Source: Acanthaster planci
Lineage: Eukaryota; Echinodermata; Asteroidea; Valvatida; Acanthasteridae
Assembly: GCF_001949145.1 (NCBI RefSeq)
Contig: NW_019091437.1
Span: forward strand, 422,754-479,256
Length of the DNA: 56,503 nt
Direction of reading: 5' to 3'
Shown: positions 1 to 12,837 of the stretch, in pieces
Layout of the letters: each line of letters opens with the position of its first letter
Numbering within the stretch: the first letter of the stretch is position 1
Position numbers and translations under genes: made by a program
Notes under the pieces: model-generated
Databases searched by the model: none
What the model saw: only the letters and a program-made list of their open reading frames with translations
Told to the model about the DNA's origin: nothing

Positions 1-2644
1 AGCCTTTTGTTTTATCTGCCTTTTGGAAGCTCTATTGACAGGACTGCATTTGTGGTCCTCTCACTTGTCTAGGCCCTTTGCCTGACCGGAGACGGGGGGA
101 GGGTTCATCAACCCCAAAATGGAACTTTTGGCACATATTTTACACAAAGGCCTATCATAATGTGCGTGGGAACAATTGGTTGCAAACCGATGGATGCATG
201 TAAGACTTAACACTTCGGTTTTCAATATTCACAGCGTATTGTACATTGGCCTGTTATGAATCTGCTCGTCACCTACATGTAGTGCCCTGAATCAGGCGCT
301 GGGTGAAGAACGAATGGTATAAACATTATTACCATAATTTTGGGACTGTAGGCAGCACGGCGTATAAGCCATACCAAGTAAAAAATGTGCAAATTAACAT
401 TTAGTCGTTTTAAGCCGTGGTTTATATTCCGAAAATTACTGTATATTAAAATTGTATATTTATATTTAAAAACAACAACAAAAGGTGGAACTCAGAAGCG
501 AGTGGGGGGATTCCTTCAAACCCCCTAGCCTAGGCTGTGGGCCTGTTGTCCCAGAGGTTTTGTATTCTAATTATGGACATCGATGTATTGAGATCATAAT
601 CTGACCAATAGTGACTGGTTTCTCAGTTGTACGTGTATGCAGTGCAGAGTTGATTCCTGATGTGGTAAGTTGCTCATTTGTAATTTGCTGGTGTGCCAAC
701 CAAAAGTGTCATATATTGCTCCAACAAGTGATACGTGAGTGCGTATATGGTGTCTGCTGAAAAGAATGCAATTAGGAAAAAACTCAACAAACAGTTACAT
801 GCAGGTTCACTGATTTCAGTTGTTGTTTTGCTTTGGATTTCAGCTTTTTTTCCTCACTGTGTACAAAAGTATAGGAGATTTTCACAGTTCAGCTTCTTTA
901 TGCCTTTTTTTCAGTTGTTTTCAGCTGTTTTATCAATCTCATCCCTGTCATTGGCATAGATCCTTTATGTCATGAATGGAGCATTCTTTTTTATAGGCTG
1001 AAAATTTCTCTGGTAGATGGGTGAGGGTGGCGCACCTACCCTATTGATGTACATAGCGACCATTTTCACAGTGCATTTGTTGCTAGTGGAACAGTTTGAA
1101 TTATTCTAGACCCCTTTTCTTAAGTTTGAGGAAAATAAGAAATCTTTACATCTTTCTTTTGAGATGAACATTTAATTAACATTTAATTTAATTAATTTTT
1201 CAATGGTACCATAATTTTCACATCTGTATCACGTCATCAGTGCTGACAGACTACCACAGGCATTGAAGGAAAAACTGCATCTGATGGGTTTGTACAGGTA
1301 CTTACATGGTTGCTAGTATTGGATGTCAGCCTGCATGCATACCTGCTAACCACATGTTGATGGAAGAAAACTTGCGGAACAAAAACATTTTGGGAGAGAG
1401 TAAAGATAAATTTTCAAAGGACTGCATTTGTGGCCTGTGAGAAGGAGGCTGTGTGCTATTGGCACAGAGCCCAAACCGAGAGCACAATAAAGAGTATCTG
1501 CCCCAGACAAAACAAATAGACACAATGGAATGTTACTCAAGGCCAGGTGGCACTTATATTTATAGCATGGTACAATGTAATATACACATGGGCCCTTGTT
1601 GTGACATTAATGTCAGTTTTAATGGGCTGCTGGTTTTCTGAAGTTGTTGAGAAAAAAAAGTGGTGACTTAGAAAATGGGTGATGTAGCATGAAGTATGAA
1701 AGGCTTTCAATTAGTCAATTGTCATTTTTGACCGTAACAAACCACTGCCTGCCAAACATGAGGATAGGAGAGGACACAGCAAACGTTGTAAGAACAAAAG
1801 GGCTGTGAAGGGAGTGATAACACTCAGGCCCATCAGAAGTTCTGAAAAAATTGTTTGGGGCACCGGTGGTTTCTAACATACCTTGATCAGAACTAACTCA
1901 AGTGCGATCTGGTGCAACTCGAGGCAGGGTTTGACTACTTTAAGAAAATTTATTTTAGCAAACGATTGTGCCAGATTCATTTCTTTATCAGATATCTGGC
2001 TTTTTATAATTTTTTTTTAAAAACAAAGTTTGGCACCATTTTGTTGTTCATTTTATGTGTAATTTTCTTTATTTTAATGCTTTTTGACAAGTGTGAGTTG
2101 CTTTCATACAATGTCAGGATAAATGTATGTTTTATAATTACATAACTGAAAGAGTAAAAGTTTGTACTACTATTTATGAATACACTGAAACATCAAGTAA
2201 TACTGGTCAACATTTTAAAAAGAATGTTACTTTAATGACAATTATATGAAGTGGTTCCAATGGAAGTCTTGTGATATTGAAACAAACGATTTTCAGATTG
2301 CATGTGTTGTAGGGGAGGGGGCAAAGGTCACATAGTCAAGCGGTGCATTGTTGCCATGCACATGGAATGGGTTGTCCTGCAGGGTGGCCGTTTCAGCCAA
2401 TTTTCGGCAAAATGTAACAGATTTTTTGGAAAAAAAAAGACTTTGACAGAAATTTAGCATAGTGAATTTTTCAGCAGATTTCTGGCTGAATTCTGCAAAC
2501 TTGTTAACTCTAGTCGATAATATAGGAGACATGTTCTGGAGCTTTTTCTCAAAGCAGATAATTATTTTTGTCTTCCAAAAATTGGTTACAGACCCTTCCA
2601 TAACAGCCTACAGAAAGCAAGTGAATCTGTAGAACTCTCCACAC

Positions 2645-2800
2645 CAGTCTGGACTTACCCAGGTAATTAATTACCCGGGGAGTTGTTCATACCTCGGTAG
2701 AAATTAACCTGGAGAATCCCTTTCACCGCTAGAAACCTCACCCTGGTAATTTAGATTACCTGCTTTTGTGCAAACCCGGGTAATTTGTAACTATAATTCA
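2645..2800. repeat. cluster of short palindromes built on GGTAATT/AATTACC
   Basis: GGTAATTAATTACC (2662-2675) is a perfect palindrome set in a CCAGG/CCCGG context. GGTAATTTAGATTACC (2745-2760) is a near palindrome with the same half site, and CCCGGGTAATTTG follows at about 2775-2787. Three copies of one half-site in both orientations within about 130 bp suggest the terminal or subterminal region of a DNA transposon. I could not define its ends or a target-site duplication. Confidence 0.4.
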
Positions 2801-5800
2801 CACTGCAAAAGTGCGAGTTTAGGATTTATGGCTTCCAAGTCAGGGTATTCCGTTCACAAAAACTTCAAATCTGTGGGCCTGTTTTGCTGAGCTGAGCACA
2901 TAGTTTGACCACTATATGGGGGGGGGGATTTCAGGGAAGGGCAAGAAAAAACTCACATGGCTACCCCGTATGATAGTCTTGAAATGCCAGTGGAACATGC
3001 GCAGCCCCAGAGTGACCAGGCGGTTTTATTTCTGTCCGATTTGGCACTGCATGCAGCGTGAGGTCAAGACAGGTGCCTTACGTGTAGTATACCTAAAACA
3101 AACTCAAGTACAGGTACAAGTAAAAGCAATGTTATTGGATACCAGCTACAGTGGGCATCAGCAGTGCACGCAAGGCCATGCTGACTGTATTTACTGCTAC
3201 TTGACCAAAAAAAAAAACAGGTTGAAGAAAAACTTGCAAACATTCACACAACTGAAGATAACCCAGAGAATTTTTTCACGCCCACGGTTAACCCCAAGAT
3301 TTGTGAGTTAACCCACCTCGTGAAATAGGGTTAGAAATTACTCAAAACGGTGAAAGGTTGTATCAATCCGTCCTTGTGGGATACACATACGCAAGCAGAT
3401 TTATGCACCAGGCATAAGAACATTGGAACACAATCAGTTGATCTGCAGAGCTGGAGCCTAGCCATGCTAGTTTGCATTGTTACTTAATCGCCCGCCTAAA
3501 GGCGCAAACCTGCAGGGTAAGGGGAGGGGATGAAGTCTTAGCCGTCTGGTCCACCCAGAGACATGACGGGATCCACAGACTTGTCCCTTCACCTCTCACA
3601 CCGATTTTGAAGATATTTTTCTCCCCCTCTTATTTCCCCCCCCCCAAACAGTGGGGACCTGTGCCCCTCCCCCTTCTATACCTGTATGGGACCTTGCAGC
3701 TTTTGTCCCTTTTGTAGTAGATAGTCTAACTTCTCCCAACCATCATCCCCCAATAATTGTGTGTTCCCCAGGCTGCCGGTAGGTTCTACATAAAAAGGTA
3801 TAACTTTCCATAATATGTCACTTCACATTTGGGAACTTGAGACACGATGTCGAATCCGCAACCACATTTTCAGGGGATGGGGGACTTTTAGCTGGAAGGC
3901 CAAAAAAACTTGGAAACTTTTTCATTTATGTACATCCTTTTATGGCCTTTCTGAGGGGCAAGGTTGCATTTGGGGACTTTTTACATGCTTTTTGAAGGAA
4001 TCGAAATGCAACAGACTCTGTATTTGCCTTTTTGCATGATTTTGTTTTTAAAAATTGCTTCTCTTTTAGTGGGGAATGGTCCTCTCTCCCCTGTGGATGC
4101 ACTGTTGGTGAGAAAGGTCTTTATGAACGAGTAGGTTTGGTTCATGCAGATATCCAGCGTAGATGTTTCTAAAATCTTAAATTTATAATTTTTTTCCTCT
4201 AATTTTTTTTTTTGCACGTACATATTTGCCACAATATTTATTGAAGTATTTCTCCCACCCTTACACACGTTCCCATCCAACATGAAGACACAACATTTCT
4301 AGCCGAAAATTCCTCCTGACATGCTGGTGTTTAGACCACAGTTTACAGACAGTTTACAAATCATCCTGTTTGTTGAGACTGTCCAGGCAAGAATGTGTAT
4401 TTTGGAAAGAGGAGACCTTAACAAAAAAAATTTGTGCCTGACTTCTGAGCTATATATAGGGCCAGTTAGCGTATCTGAAGGTTTTGAACTTACGTGCACC
4501 CATGATGCACACAGCATAACTGTGAATTCAGTACATACAATATGTGTTGGCAGTGCAAAAAGTGTAAAAAATTTCGGTACCTACCATTGGCATTAAATGG
4601 AGGACTATGTAGCCTACATATTGTGTACATCTAGTTTTATTAAGTATGTTAGTTGCACAAGCATTCCCCTAGATACTACCTCTCCACCAATACCAGTGTT
4701 GTTCAAGAGTTTTTAATGCCGATTCCATGTACATTTATATTGCAAGATTTAAAATAACGGGAGTTTGCTAGCTCACTGTTTCTAAAATTTGCTCCTTTTC
4801 TATTATTTATAATAATACCCTACTGTAGAACATTTTCTGTTAGTCTACACACTTGTAGACAAACATACTGATCCCGCTCTCTAGGCATTCTGATTAGACT
4901 GATTGGTGTAATTTTTTCCCTATAGCCATGTTTGTGCTGGACTTTTTTCCAAAGGTTTCACCAAGCCGATGGTAAAATGAAAAATGGTCAAATGCATGGT
5001 GGGAAGAATAGTCCTGGTACGTATATTTACATGCACATTACTTTTTACGTGGCATGGCACGTAGCACCTTTCCATCGGTGCAGTTTGCCTTTATATTGCC
5101 CTGTGGATCATGTGGCAGATTTGATTGAAATGGTTAGCATCAAGTAAAAACAGTTTTGGTGGTGGAGACAAATCGAAGAAATGTCAGTTGTGTAATACAA
5201 CCACATTGAGCAGTATGAGGTAGCTGACTATTGTTAGCGTGTGAAGATATGTCGGCGTTGTGGCACATTGGCCAACCATTAATGGAGGATTACCTTGTTC
5301 ACCGTTGTTAAAAAAAGTCCAGTGCGGAACACACAGAAACTTTATGTAAAGGAACGTGAATGGGGAGTAAGGATTAGCTTACACAAGGGCACGGAAGAGA
5401 AAGTTTAGGCAAGGGCATGGCAGAGAAGCCCCATTGGAACATAAATTATATAATATACTTCAGATTCCCTGTTTTCTCTTTTTGCCATCATGCATCACAT
5501 TGTATCCCTTAAGGTCCTAAAGTCATTGTGTTGGAAGACACCTGATTAACACTTCTTTATTGACACATCTTTATTTTGAAACACTTTTTCCTAAACAATT
5601 CTGTGAACGGTTCCAAGGTTGTTCACCAAAACCCTCTGAAATGGCATGTGCAAGACATATCTTGGATTCATCTACATGACCAACTTGACCGTACCATGCA
5701 TGCATTTGAGCTGATCTCAAAGAACTTGCCCATCAGTTGTGTTAGCACTTTGGGTTGCAGGGCTGAATTGAGGGGGAGGAGTGCATTGCAATGATCACTC

Positions 5801-6450
5801 AACATTTTATGGAAACCCTACTCAACTCAGATTCTGGACATGCACAGTACCTGACCTGCCAACTGCCCTCAAATACCAGTGTGCTTGTAAAAGAAAAAGT
5901 AGCCATGACCTCATCAGGAGAATTGTGCTTTATTTTGAATTAGTTTCCACAGCATGGGAACTGCAAACTTGGAAGAAGCCTCAAGAGTTTGCCAGTGACA
6001 GCAAAATTTAAAATGTTCTTTGTCTAGTATCGTATGGTCATGTGGTTCCTGGCAGGGGGAGGGAAGGTCAGCCTGTGTCCTCAGTTATGGTGTGACCCTG
6101 TTATAGCCAAGGTCAGGAGAGGGTCATGCTCCAACTAGCATAGACTGCCATCCCTTTCTATGCAGGGTCCCCCTGGTGGTTGTGTGTGTGGAGAAATGGT
6201 GTCATGGCCAGAATTGACAGTTGATCTAAAAATGTCTGCCTGGCTGCACCTGCAGGGGTATTGATAAGCATTCTCTAGCACAGTGTCAAGATAAAAAGGA
6301 TCCCTGTAACATGTGTTTGTACAGTCACCCATTGAAAGTCATCAACAATTTGGATATGTATGTGTGAAAGAACAAATTTACTTAGGTTATGTAAATCTCC
6401 CAGGTTAGGAATGCGGTGTACATAATGACACAATTTCACATTAAAAAAAC

Positions 6451-6473
6451 CACATACACACACACACACACAC
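6451..6473. repeat. CA-dinucleotide microsatellite
   Basis: A run of CA units with one interruption (CACATACACA followed by uninterrupted CA), preceded by a short A run. It is a simple sequence repeat with no evident function. Confidence 0.9.
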
Positions 6474-7199
6474 TTTTTTGGCGTCTGTGCGTTTTTATAT
6501 TTTGAATAGGTCGGCCAACCCCATTTTGGTGGCCAGGGGAAACACACGTTATTATCGACTCTAGCGATGATGAATGTCCTTTATACGGATCTTTTGAAAT
6601 TCAGCAATAGCCGAAATGAAATAAAGCCATACCCCAAACTCAGCCAAAGTTTCATTGACTGATCCCCATGTACGTTTCCTTGCTGCCTGTTCCTTTTTTT
6701 TTATGTACACTAGTTATGGAATATCCTGAAACTACTGCTGAGAGTGCTACACAAGGTCAAGTCTGACACCCACACAGAGATCGAATAAAATTTGTATTTT
6801 TATTTTTCAGTTCAGTGAGCAGTGCTGGTTCGTATTGGAAAGGTAGCAACTTGACTGGAAAAAAGTGTTAAATTTTGAAACTCACATTTTTGTCAGAAAC
6901 AGAGTGCATGTAGGTTGCGCTCGTAAGCCGGATGCAGTGCTGTCCAAACAAAATTAAAATGAGGGCCACTGGCTCCTAGAAAAAAAAAGTTAGGAGGTGC
7001 CAGGTCAATTTTTGTACATACTGTAGACAAATTTGCAAAATGTACAAGTTACATGAACAAAATCTGACAAAACACAGAAACATTATTCTGTCAATGATCC
7101 GCAGGACAGACAGGCTGTGGATTTTGTGCATGTGGAATAAATTGAAATGGCAACCGGTTATGTGAAAAAAAGCTTTGATTATAAAGATGAACAAAGAAT

Positions 7200-7265
7200 T
7201 GACTGGAGCGGGATTTGAACCTGCGACCTCTGGAACCAGTGCTCTACCAACTGAGCTATCCAGCC
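7200..7265 (-). pseudogene. truncated tRNA-like sequence (tRNA pseudogene or SINE head)
   Basis: Read on the minus strand, this has a seven-pair acceptor stem (GGCTGGA against TCCAGTC, one G-T pair), a D arm (GCTC, loop AGTTGGTA, GAGC) and a T arm (GCAGG, loop TTCAAAT, CCCGC). The RNA polymerase III A box (TAGCTCAGTTGG) and B box (GGTTCAAATCC) are intact. The part between the D and T arms is only 16 nt, where about 22-23 nt are needed for the linker, anticodon arm and variable loop. No normal anticodon stem-loop can form and no anticodon can be assigned. The total of 66 nt is about 7 short of a normal tRNA. It is therefore a broken tRNA copy or the head of a tRNA-derived SINE; I see no obvious SINE body or poly-A tail. 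Confidence 0.75.
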
Positions 7266-7318
7266 CTACGTAGGTGGCTTTTCCCATTTGTCAATATCTC
7301 TGTTTGGGGGGTCACTAG

Positions 7319-7348
7319 CCAGAAGCCATTAAACCAGAAGCCATTAAA
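7319..7348. repeat. perfect tandem duplication, 15-bp unit x 2
   Basis: The unit CCAGAAGCCATTAAA occurs twice head to tail without a mismatch. It starts 53 bp beyond the tRNA-like sequence. Two units only; probably a recent replication-slippage event. Confidence 0.9.
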
Positions 7349-10300
7349 GAAGCTGAAAGAAAAGACAAGACAAGTTTGTTCTCTTATGTTTGAGCATTTC
7401 GTACCCGGGACCCGACCAGACCAAGGGGAAGCTTTGGTTGGAAACTTCAAGTACATTTGGGACTGAAACAAGTTTATTGCACTGGAATCGTGGTGTACTT
7501 GGACTGCTAGTGCCTTATTAATACACAAAATGTCTCAGCTCCCCAAACACCCTCTATACTATACAGCGTGCGGCCCACACGTGCGTGTGTGCACCTATAT
7601 GTAAGCTTTGTTGCAGTTAACATGGGCTCATGCTGTGTACACAGTAAAACGGAGAAAAACCACATGATCATATAGAGATACATCGCTCGGTGCATGTAGA
7701 AGAAAACTGGGCAGCGATCGTTTGTAAAATGTGACTGACAAGGTAGGCGACTAACGGGGACAAATCATGGTCACCATGGGCAATAAGAATTAAACATTTG
7801 GTCGCACATGGTTATTTCCTAGGCCCCGATGCAACTGTTTTGGTCGCACTGTACAGCGCTGCCCGGATGTGCATCACTTTTCTCAGATTCTGGTACTCAT
7901 TTAAGGAAAAAGTCTTCTCAGTTGCTTTTCATGCAAAGCCATGTTCTATTTTATTTGCATGAAATTGTGTATTACTTTTTAAATTCCTGTTGAAATTTTG
8001 GCCAGTGGATTTGTCAAAATGTTAGGTGTAATTCAGTTTTGCCGTGACAGACCTTTCAAATGTGTATTTCACATTTAATGAAGAGGTACTGTTAACTTTA
8101 CAGGTATTTCTTATTGGGAAATACATGTACATAAGACTGTGCTTATTGTAATGGAGAAACAAGTGTCTATAGCGATCAGGATGGGCTCTGTGGTTGGTCA
8201 ATGTCACAGTTACTCAGTCCAAAGTATGTGACAATGGAATGAACAGTGCCCTTCATTAATTAATTACATGTAGCTCCTAGCCATCCCATGGCAGAGCCAG
8301 CCATGATTTTGCCAGCCTGGGCCAGCAGACAGATTTTCTGATATGGCCCCTAAGTCACTTAGGAAATGTCTAGACTTGGGGAAACTGTATATTGTGCATT
8401 GCTGGCTGGAGTTTGGTCAAGGGAAGAAAGTGGTTCTGTTTCTCGTACACCAGACTCACTGTAAGGTAAACATTTGCACCACAACTTTTTTTGTATGTAT
8501 GACGACTACCACACATGCCTGTGTTGAGGGAATGAAATGTACAGAAAGTTAATATTAATATGCAACACAAACCAGGTTACAACTGTGTATATATGTCCCT
8601 GTTTTTCAAAACTGTTCCTATAAACAAAGAATTTTCTTAACACCATTCCCTATTCCCATTTTTTTTGGCCTCTTCATATACATAGGAGCAACACAGTAGT
8701 TTAACTTGTAATGCTTTAATACTTGGAACATGTATGTATATGTACATACATGTATTGTACATATCATATATAGATGTCATTACATGTAACATGTTTTTGA
8801 GGTCCTAATTCCAAGCTGATTTTGCCTGAATGCTTTGTAAATTTTTCACCCAAGAATGTACATTTAGCAATTGAGTGCTAAATGTAGAGACATACAAGTA
8901 TATTGCATTCTAGGGCCACATTGTGGATTAATGAAATTGTAACAGTTGTGTCGGATACACTCCAGTGCAGTCTTTAATATTGAAGCTGATTTAAAAACAT
9001 AAATCAACAAGAATGCTGTGAGGTATTCTGTGCAAACGGCCATTTGGTTGCTTGTGAGAGAATCCTTTGTGTGGTCTGAGTTCATTAGTTGCACTTGAGG
9101 TGGGAAAAGATCTTCTCAAGCTTCTAGTCATTGACGCTGTTTCCTGTTTAAAAAGCATTCCCAGAGAGTCACTTGTGTCCTTAACTATTATCCTCAGAGA
9201 GCCATCTCCTACCCGAAAAGGAAACACATAAAAGGGAAATTGTTGATTTGACGAAATAAGAGTTGCCTTAAAACAAAAACCTGATGGCCAATGACTAAGT
9301 AAAGCTTGATTCCCACAGTGCAAATTTTTGCAGGTACTAAATTAAGCTGCAGGCAGCTGGGGGTTTCAAGCCATATTGACATGATGCTATCTGAAATTTA
9401 TTGTGTGTTAGGGGAGGCTGGAATTCTTCTCGTAAAATCTCTTTTACCCTCCATTAAGAAAAAAAAAAGTATTTTGATTTAAGGGTTTGTTTTCCCTGGG
9501 TATTAATGTACCATCGAGGTGCCCTTCATTATTAAAACGAAATGCCCTCTCTGAAGTTCTTGGTTAGTTACTGAGTACTCCCTTTGCTGTATGCCGCCAG
9601 ATCCTTGAATAGACGGATGTGATGTTATTAAAAAAAAGAGAGATGAGATGAATGCCAACAAATACTGGTGGGTTTGCATAATGTGTACTTGTGGCACAAG
9701 CAAGTCATTAAAATGGAGTTTGCATGATCTTTTGTGGCGTGAAATGGTTAAGTACTTACTGAAAAAAAAAGATGAAATTGCTTTCTAGGATCATATACAT
9801 GTAATGCAGGTATACCAAGGAAATGTACATCAGTCAACTCAAAATCCCACTGCCCCCCCACACACTTATTAAACCATAACTACCATTTTTTTTAGTGTGG
9901 GGAACTTTTGGGCAGTTTAGAAATTAAAGTTCTCAAAATACCATTCTGCCCACTTTTTGCCATTGCCAACCTGCTGAGTAATTGCTTCATCAGAAGACTC
10001 GGCACTAACCCATAAGAGATTTGGTTATTTCTAAACCTTTTGTGGAAGACATGTCAGTACATGTTCACTTTTCCCCACAGATACAATACTTTAAATTGAT
10101 CAGTGTGTGCAGGCATGTAAAGCATTGGTGCGCAAGAAAAATGTACATTACAGCTTGTGTGCTGCATCCCAAATGTCAATCAGATCAACAAATGCCAAGT
10201 CCTGCAAGCCCTGTCATCAAGGTTCTTGCAAATTGGCTAGCCAAGTCAGCTAGTAACAAGTCTTTTGGTTAGTTTGGTTTCTCCGTGCAGTCAGCCTGCG

Positions 10301-12775
10301 GTTTCATGTATTCTGCTGCCTTTTTCTCTTGTTTTTGTTTGAAAAGGACAATCACATTTTCCTTGAGTTATTCCATGAAGTCTTCAGACATCTTCCTCCC
10401 CATCTCTCTGCATTGTGTTCTGAATGGTTTCTGGCCACCGTGCTTTAGTATATTGAAGGGTCACACCTCCTTTGCCCACATCATGCTTCACTTCTGAACA
10501 AAAAAATTAAAGGAACACCTTTCCAAAATGTTATCCAGTTTTGTGGTCTGGGAAGTATGTGAATAGTTTGTAGATAACCACCCTAATGAATTTAAAATGG
10601 CCCTTTGCTTCAATTTAAATTGTTTCCTTTTTTATGTTATTGTTTTCAGCCTTCCTTGTTCAATTTGACGATGTATGGAGATGCCTCAGATTCAATATAA
10701 TCTTTTCCTTGAAAACTCTCCATTGGCCAGTTTTGTCCGTAAGTTTACCTACACACAAACATTTTATAGATGTTAGTATAAAAGGAAGCACATTTTTCAT
10801 TTTAACAAAATTGAATACTTTGGAAATAAAGTTAATGTACAGTCATTTAATGTGCAAAAACTCTTGAGGTTTAAAAACACCCCGTTAAAACTACTCTCAC
10901 CACACATTTGAAAAAAGACTTTTATTCATCTGTTGTTTGTCAGTTTACAGAGTTCTGTCTTTCTGTTCATTCACAGTGGGAACCCCCCCAATTTTTTCTT
11001 TTTTAATAACTTTTTTTGTTCCTTTCTGTTTTAATTATCCATACACCATCATGCGCCATAAAGGACTTGCTGGAATACCGTGTCAAATCAGACCTCTGTT
11101 TCTCTCATTTCAATGAATTTTAGTCCTTCCTTGTGATCTTGTAATGTTCTTACCTACGCACCAGAAGCACCGCCAGATATGTTAGTAATTTACCTGGACA
11201 TCATTTGAAATGTATTGCAGTTTCTCAGTTCATATTGTAAACCACAAATTGTCAGCACCTTCTTTCTCACACTTCACGTGCGCAAACAGGGGCGAAATTG
11301 AGCAACGAACTGCAAAGTTGCATTCTCACCACGGCAGGCCATTACATTCCGCAGACTGTGTATTGTAACCTCCATCATCGCAGTAATTATACCTTGACCT
11401 ATATTACATCACCCCGAAGAGGGAGCAGACAATTCTATCACCGCTCCAATATGCTGACTTTCAGACTGGCACAGCTAAAGAGAAGACAAAACGAAAGGGG
11501 AAAAAGCAGAAATGAAACAGAATGATTATCTGCTTGATTTCCTGTTCTGCTGTAATTCCTCATGCACCATCCACATCCCAGACATATGAATCACCCATAA
11601 TCCCCCTGGCCTAATACCAGAATGCTGAAATCGTTACCATGAAGTCCATTGCCTCCCCCCCCCCTCCAAAGGGAGCTTTTAGAATGTGCTGTGAATGCAC
11701 ACACAATATGCAAAGGGATGAGAAGGTGGGAATTGTTTGGATTATCTCTTGAGATGACCTGAGCTGGTTGACCTGTGTCTACCTGTCACAACAGCCCTCC
11801 TGCATGCCTCATTGCTCAGCCCACGGCCTGATACATGTACGTTGTGAGGAACTAGAGGGGGGAAAAAAATCTGTCTGGAAGGGATGTGTACAGTTCCACA
11901 GTCACGCAATGTATTCATCAAATCCTGAGAGCTATGGAGTGCTTCTGTGTCAAAATTGCCCTACTTGTCATGGGCAAAAAAGATGATTGTAATCTGAAAG
12001 GGTTTCATGCTGTGTAATTTGTTCTTTATACAGCGTTTGAATCTGCTCCTTTTTGTCTTAGTTAACCTGTTTTTCAGTAAAGGTTTGCTAGTTTAAAGGG
12101 TATTTTGATGTCCTTTGGTTTCTATTCTTTACAAATTTCCATATTCACAAGCAAAATTGTGGTGTCATTCTTTACATAAATTTAAGATAATCATACATTG
12201 GTTGGTAGAAAAATTCTTGTTTCATGGAAGTTGGCTATCTGTTTTTCCTTATTTTTTTGGCTGCAGCATCATGTGCATGACTACTTGGCAATGAGCAACC
12301 AAGTCTCCAAAATATTTAAGTAAGCAGATCCTGGGTTCAAAATTTGAACAGAATAATGTATGCATAGAATAATATCTTTGTTGAACAACGTCACAGTAGA
12401 GCAGCCTCGGTTCTGAGGAGCAAGGAAAATATTACCTTTGAAAAATGCTTTTTCAATACCCTAATCACCTCAAAGGGATGACCGATGGTTTCATACATAA
12501 AAGAGGAGCATAAAGTTGCACAGAAAATGAGTCTAAGAAATATTCATCGATAAACCCTCTGATGAAAATAACTGTTTAAGGTGGGGCAGCTTAAACAGTT
12601 GAATTCTTATTTAGAATACTACCCAAAGTTAGTAAGTCGAAGAAACTTACACTACCACCATCTTTTAAACAATTCACTTTCAGCGCAGAATTTTGATAGA
12701 TGAGGCACTCCATACAACCTGTGTCGGCAGAGCGCACGTGTCTAGACATCAGGTTGTCTGGGTTTGCCTGTCGAT

Positions 12776-12837
12776 ATTTACGTAGTGTCTGTGTGTATGT
12801 GTGCAGTGGATGCACACACATCACAGACACTGTAAAT
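12776..12837. other. long imperfect hairpin, precursor-like
   Basis: The left arm (ATTTAC, then AGTGTCTGTG, then TATGTGTGCA) pairs with the right arm (TGCACACACAT, then CAGACACT, then GTAAAT) around the five-base centre GTGGA. About 27 of 30 positions can pair, broken by two small asymmetries. The size is near that of a short microRNA precursor, but the loop is small and the stem is partly a TG/CA repeat, so a simple-repeat origin is equally possible. Either strand could fold. Confidence 0.4.

Larger units (their letters stand above)
1..7199. other. no gene identified; intron or intergenic DNA
   Basis: I see no exon here that has an open frame, matching splice sites and recognisable protein sequence together. 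Open frames are short and of random composition. The stretch holds A/T-rich tracts, a cluster of short inverted GGTAATT motifs near 2.66-2.80 kb and a CA microsatellite near 6.45 kb, described separately. It may belong to upstream introns of the plus-strand membrane-protein gene, but nothing in the sequence proves that. Confidence 0.5.

Noticed and set aside
8991-9323. 110-codon minus-strand open frame
   Set aside because: No recognisable protein and no supporting splice sites. In 56 kb, frames of this length are expected by chance.
10650-10738. Possible exon between TTGTTTTCAG and TCC/GTAAGT
   Set aside because: Both splice sites look good and one frame is open, but the peptide is unrecognisable and its phase-0 end does not match the phase-1 end needed before the exon at 19933.
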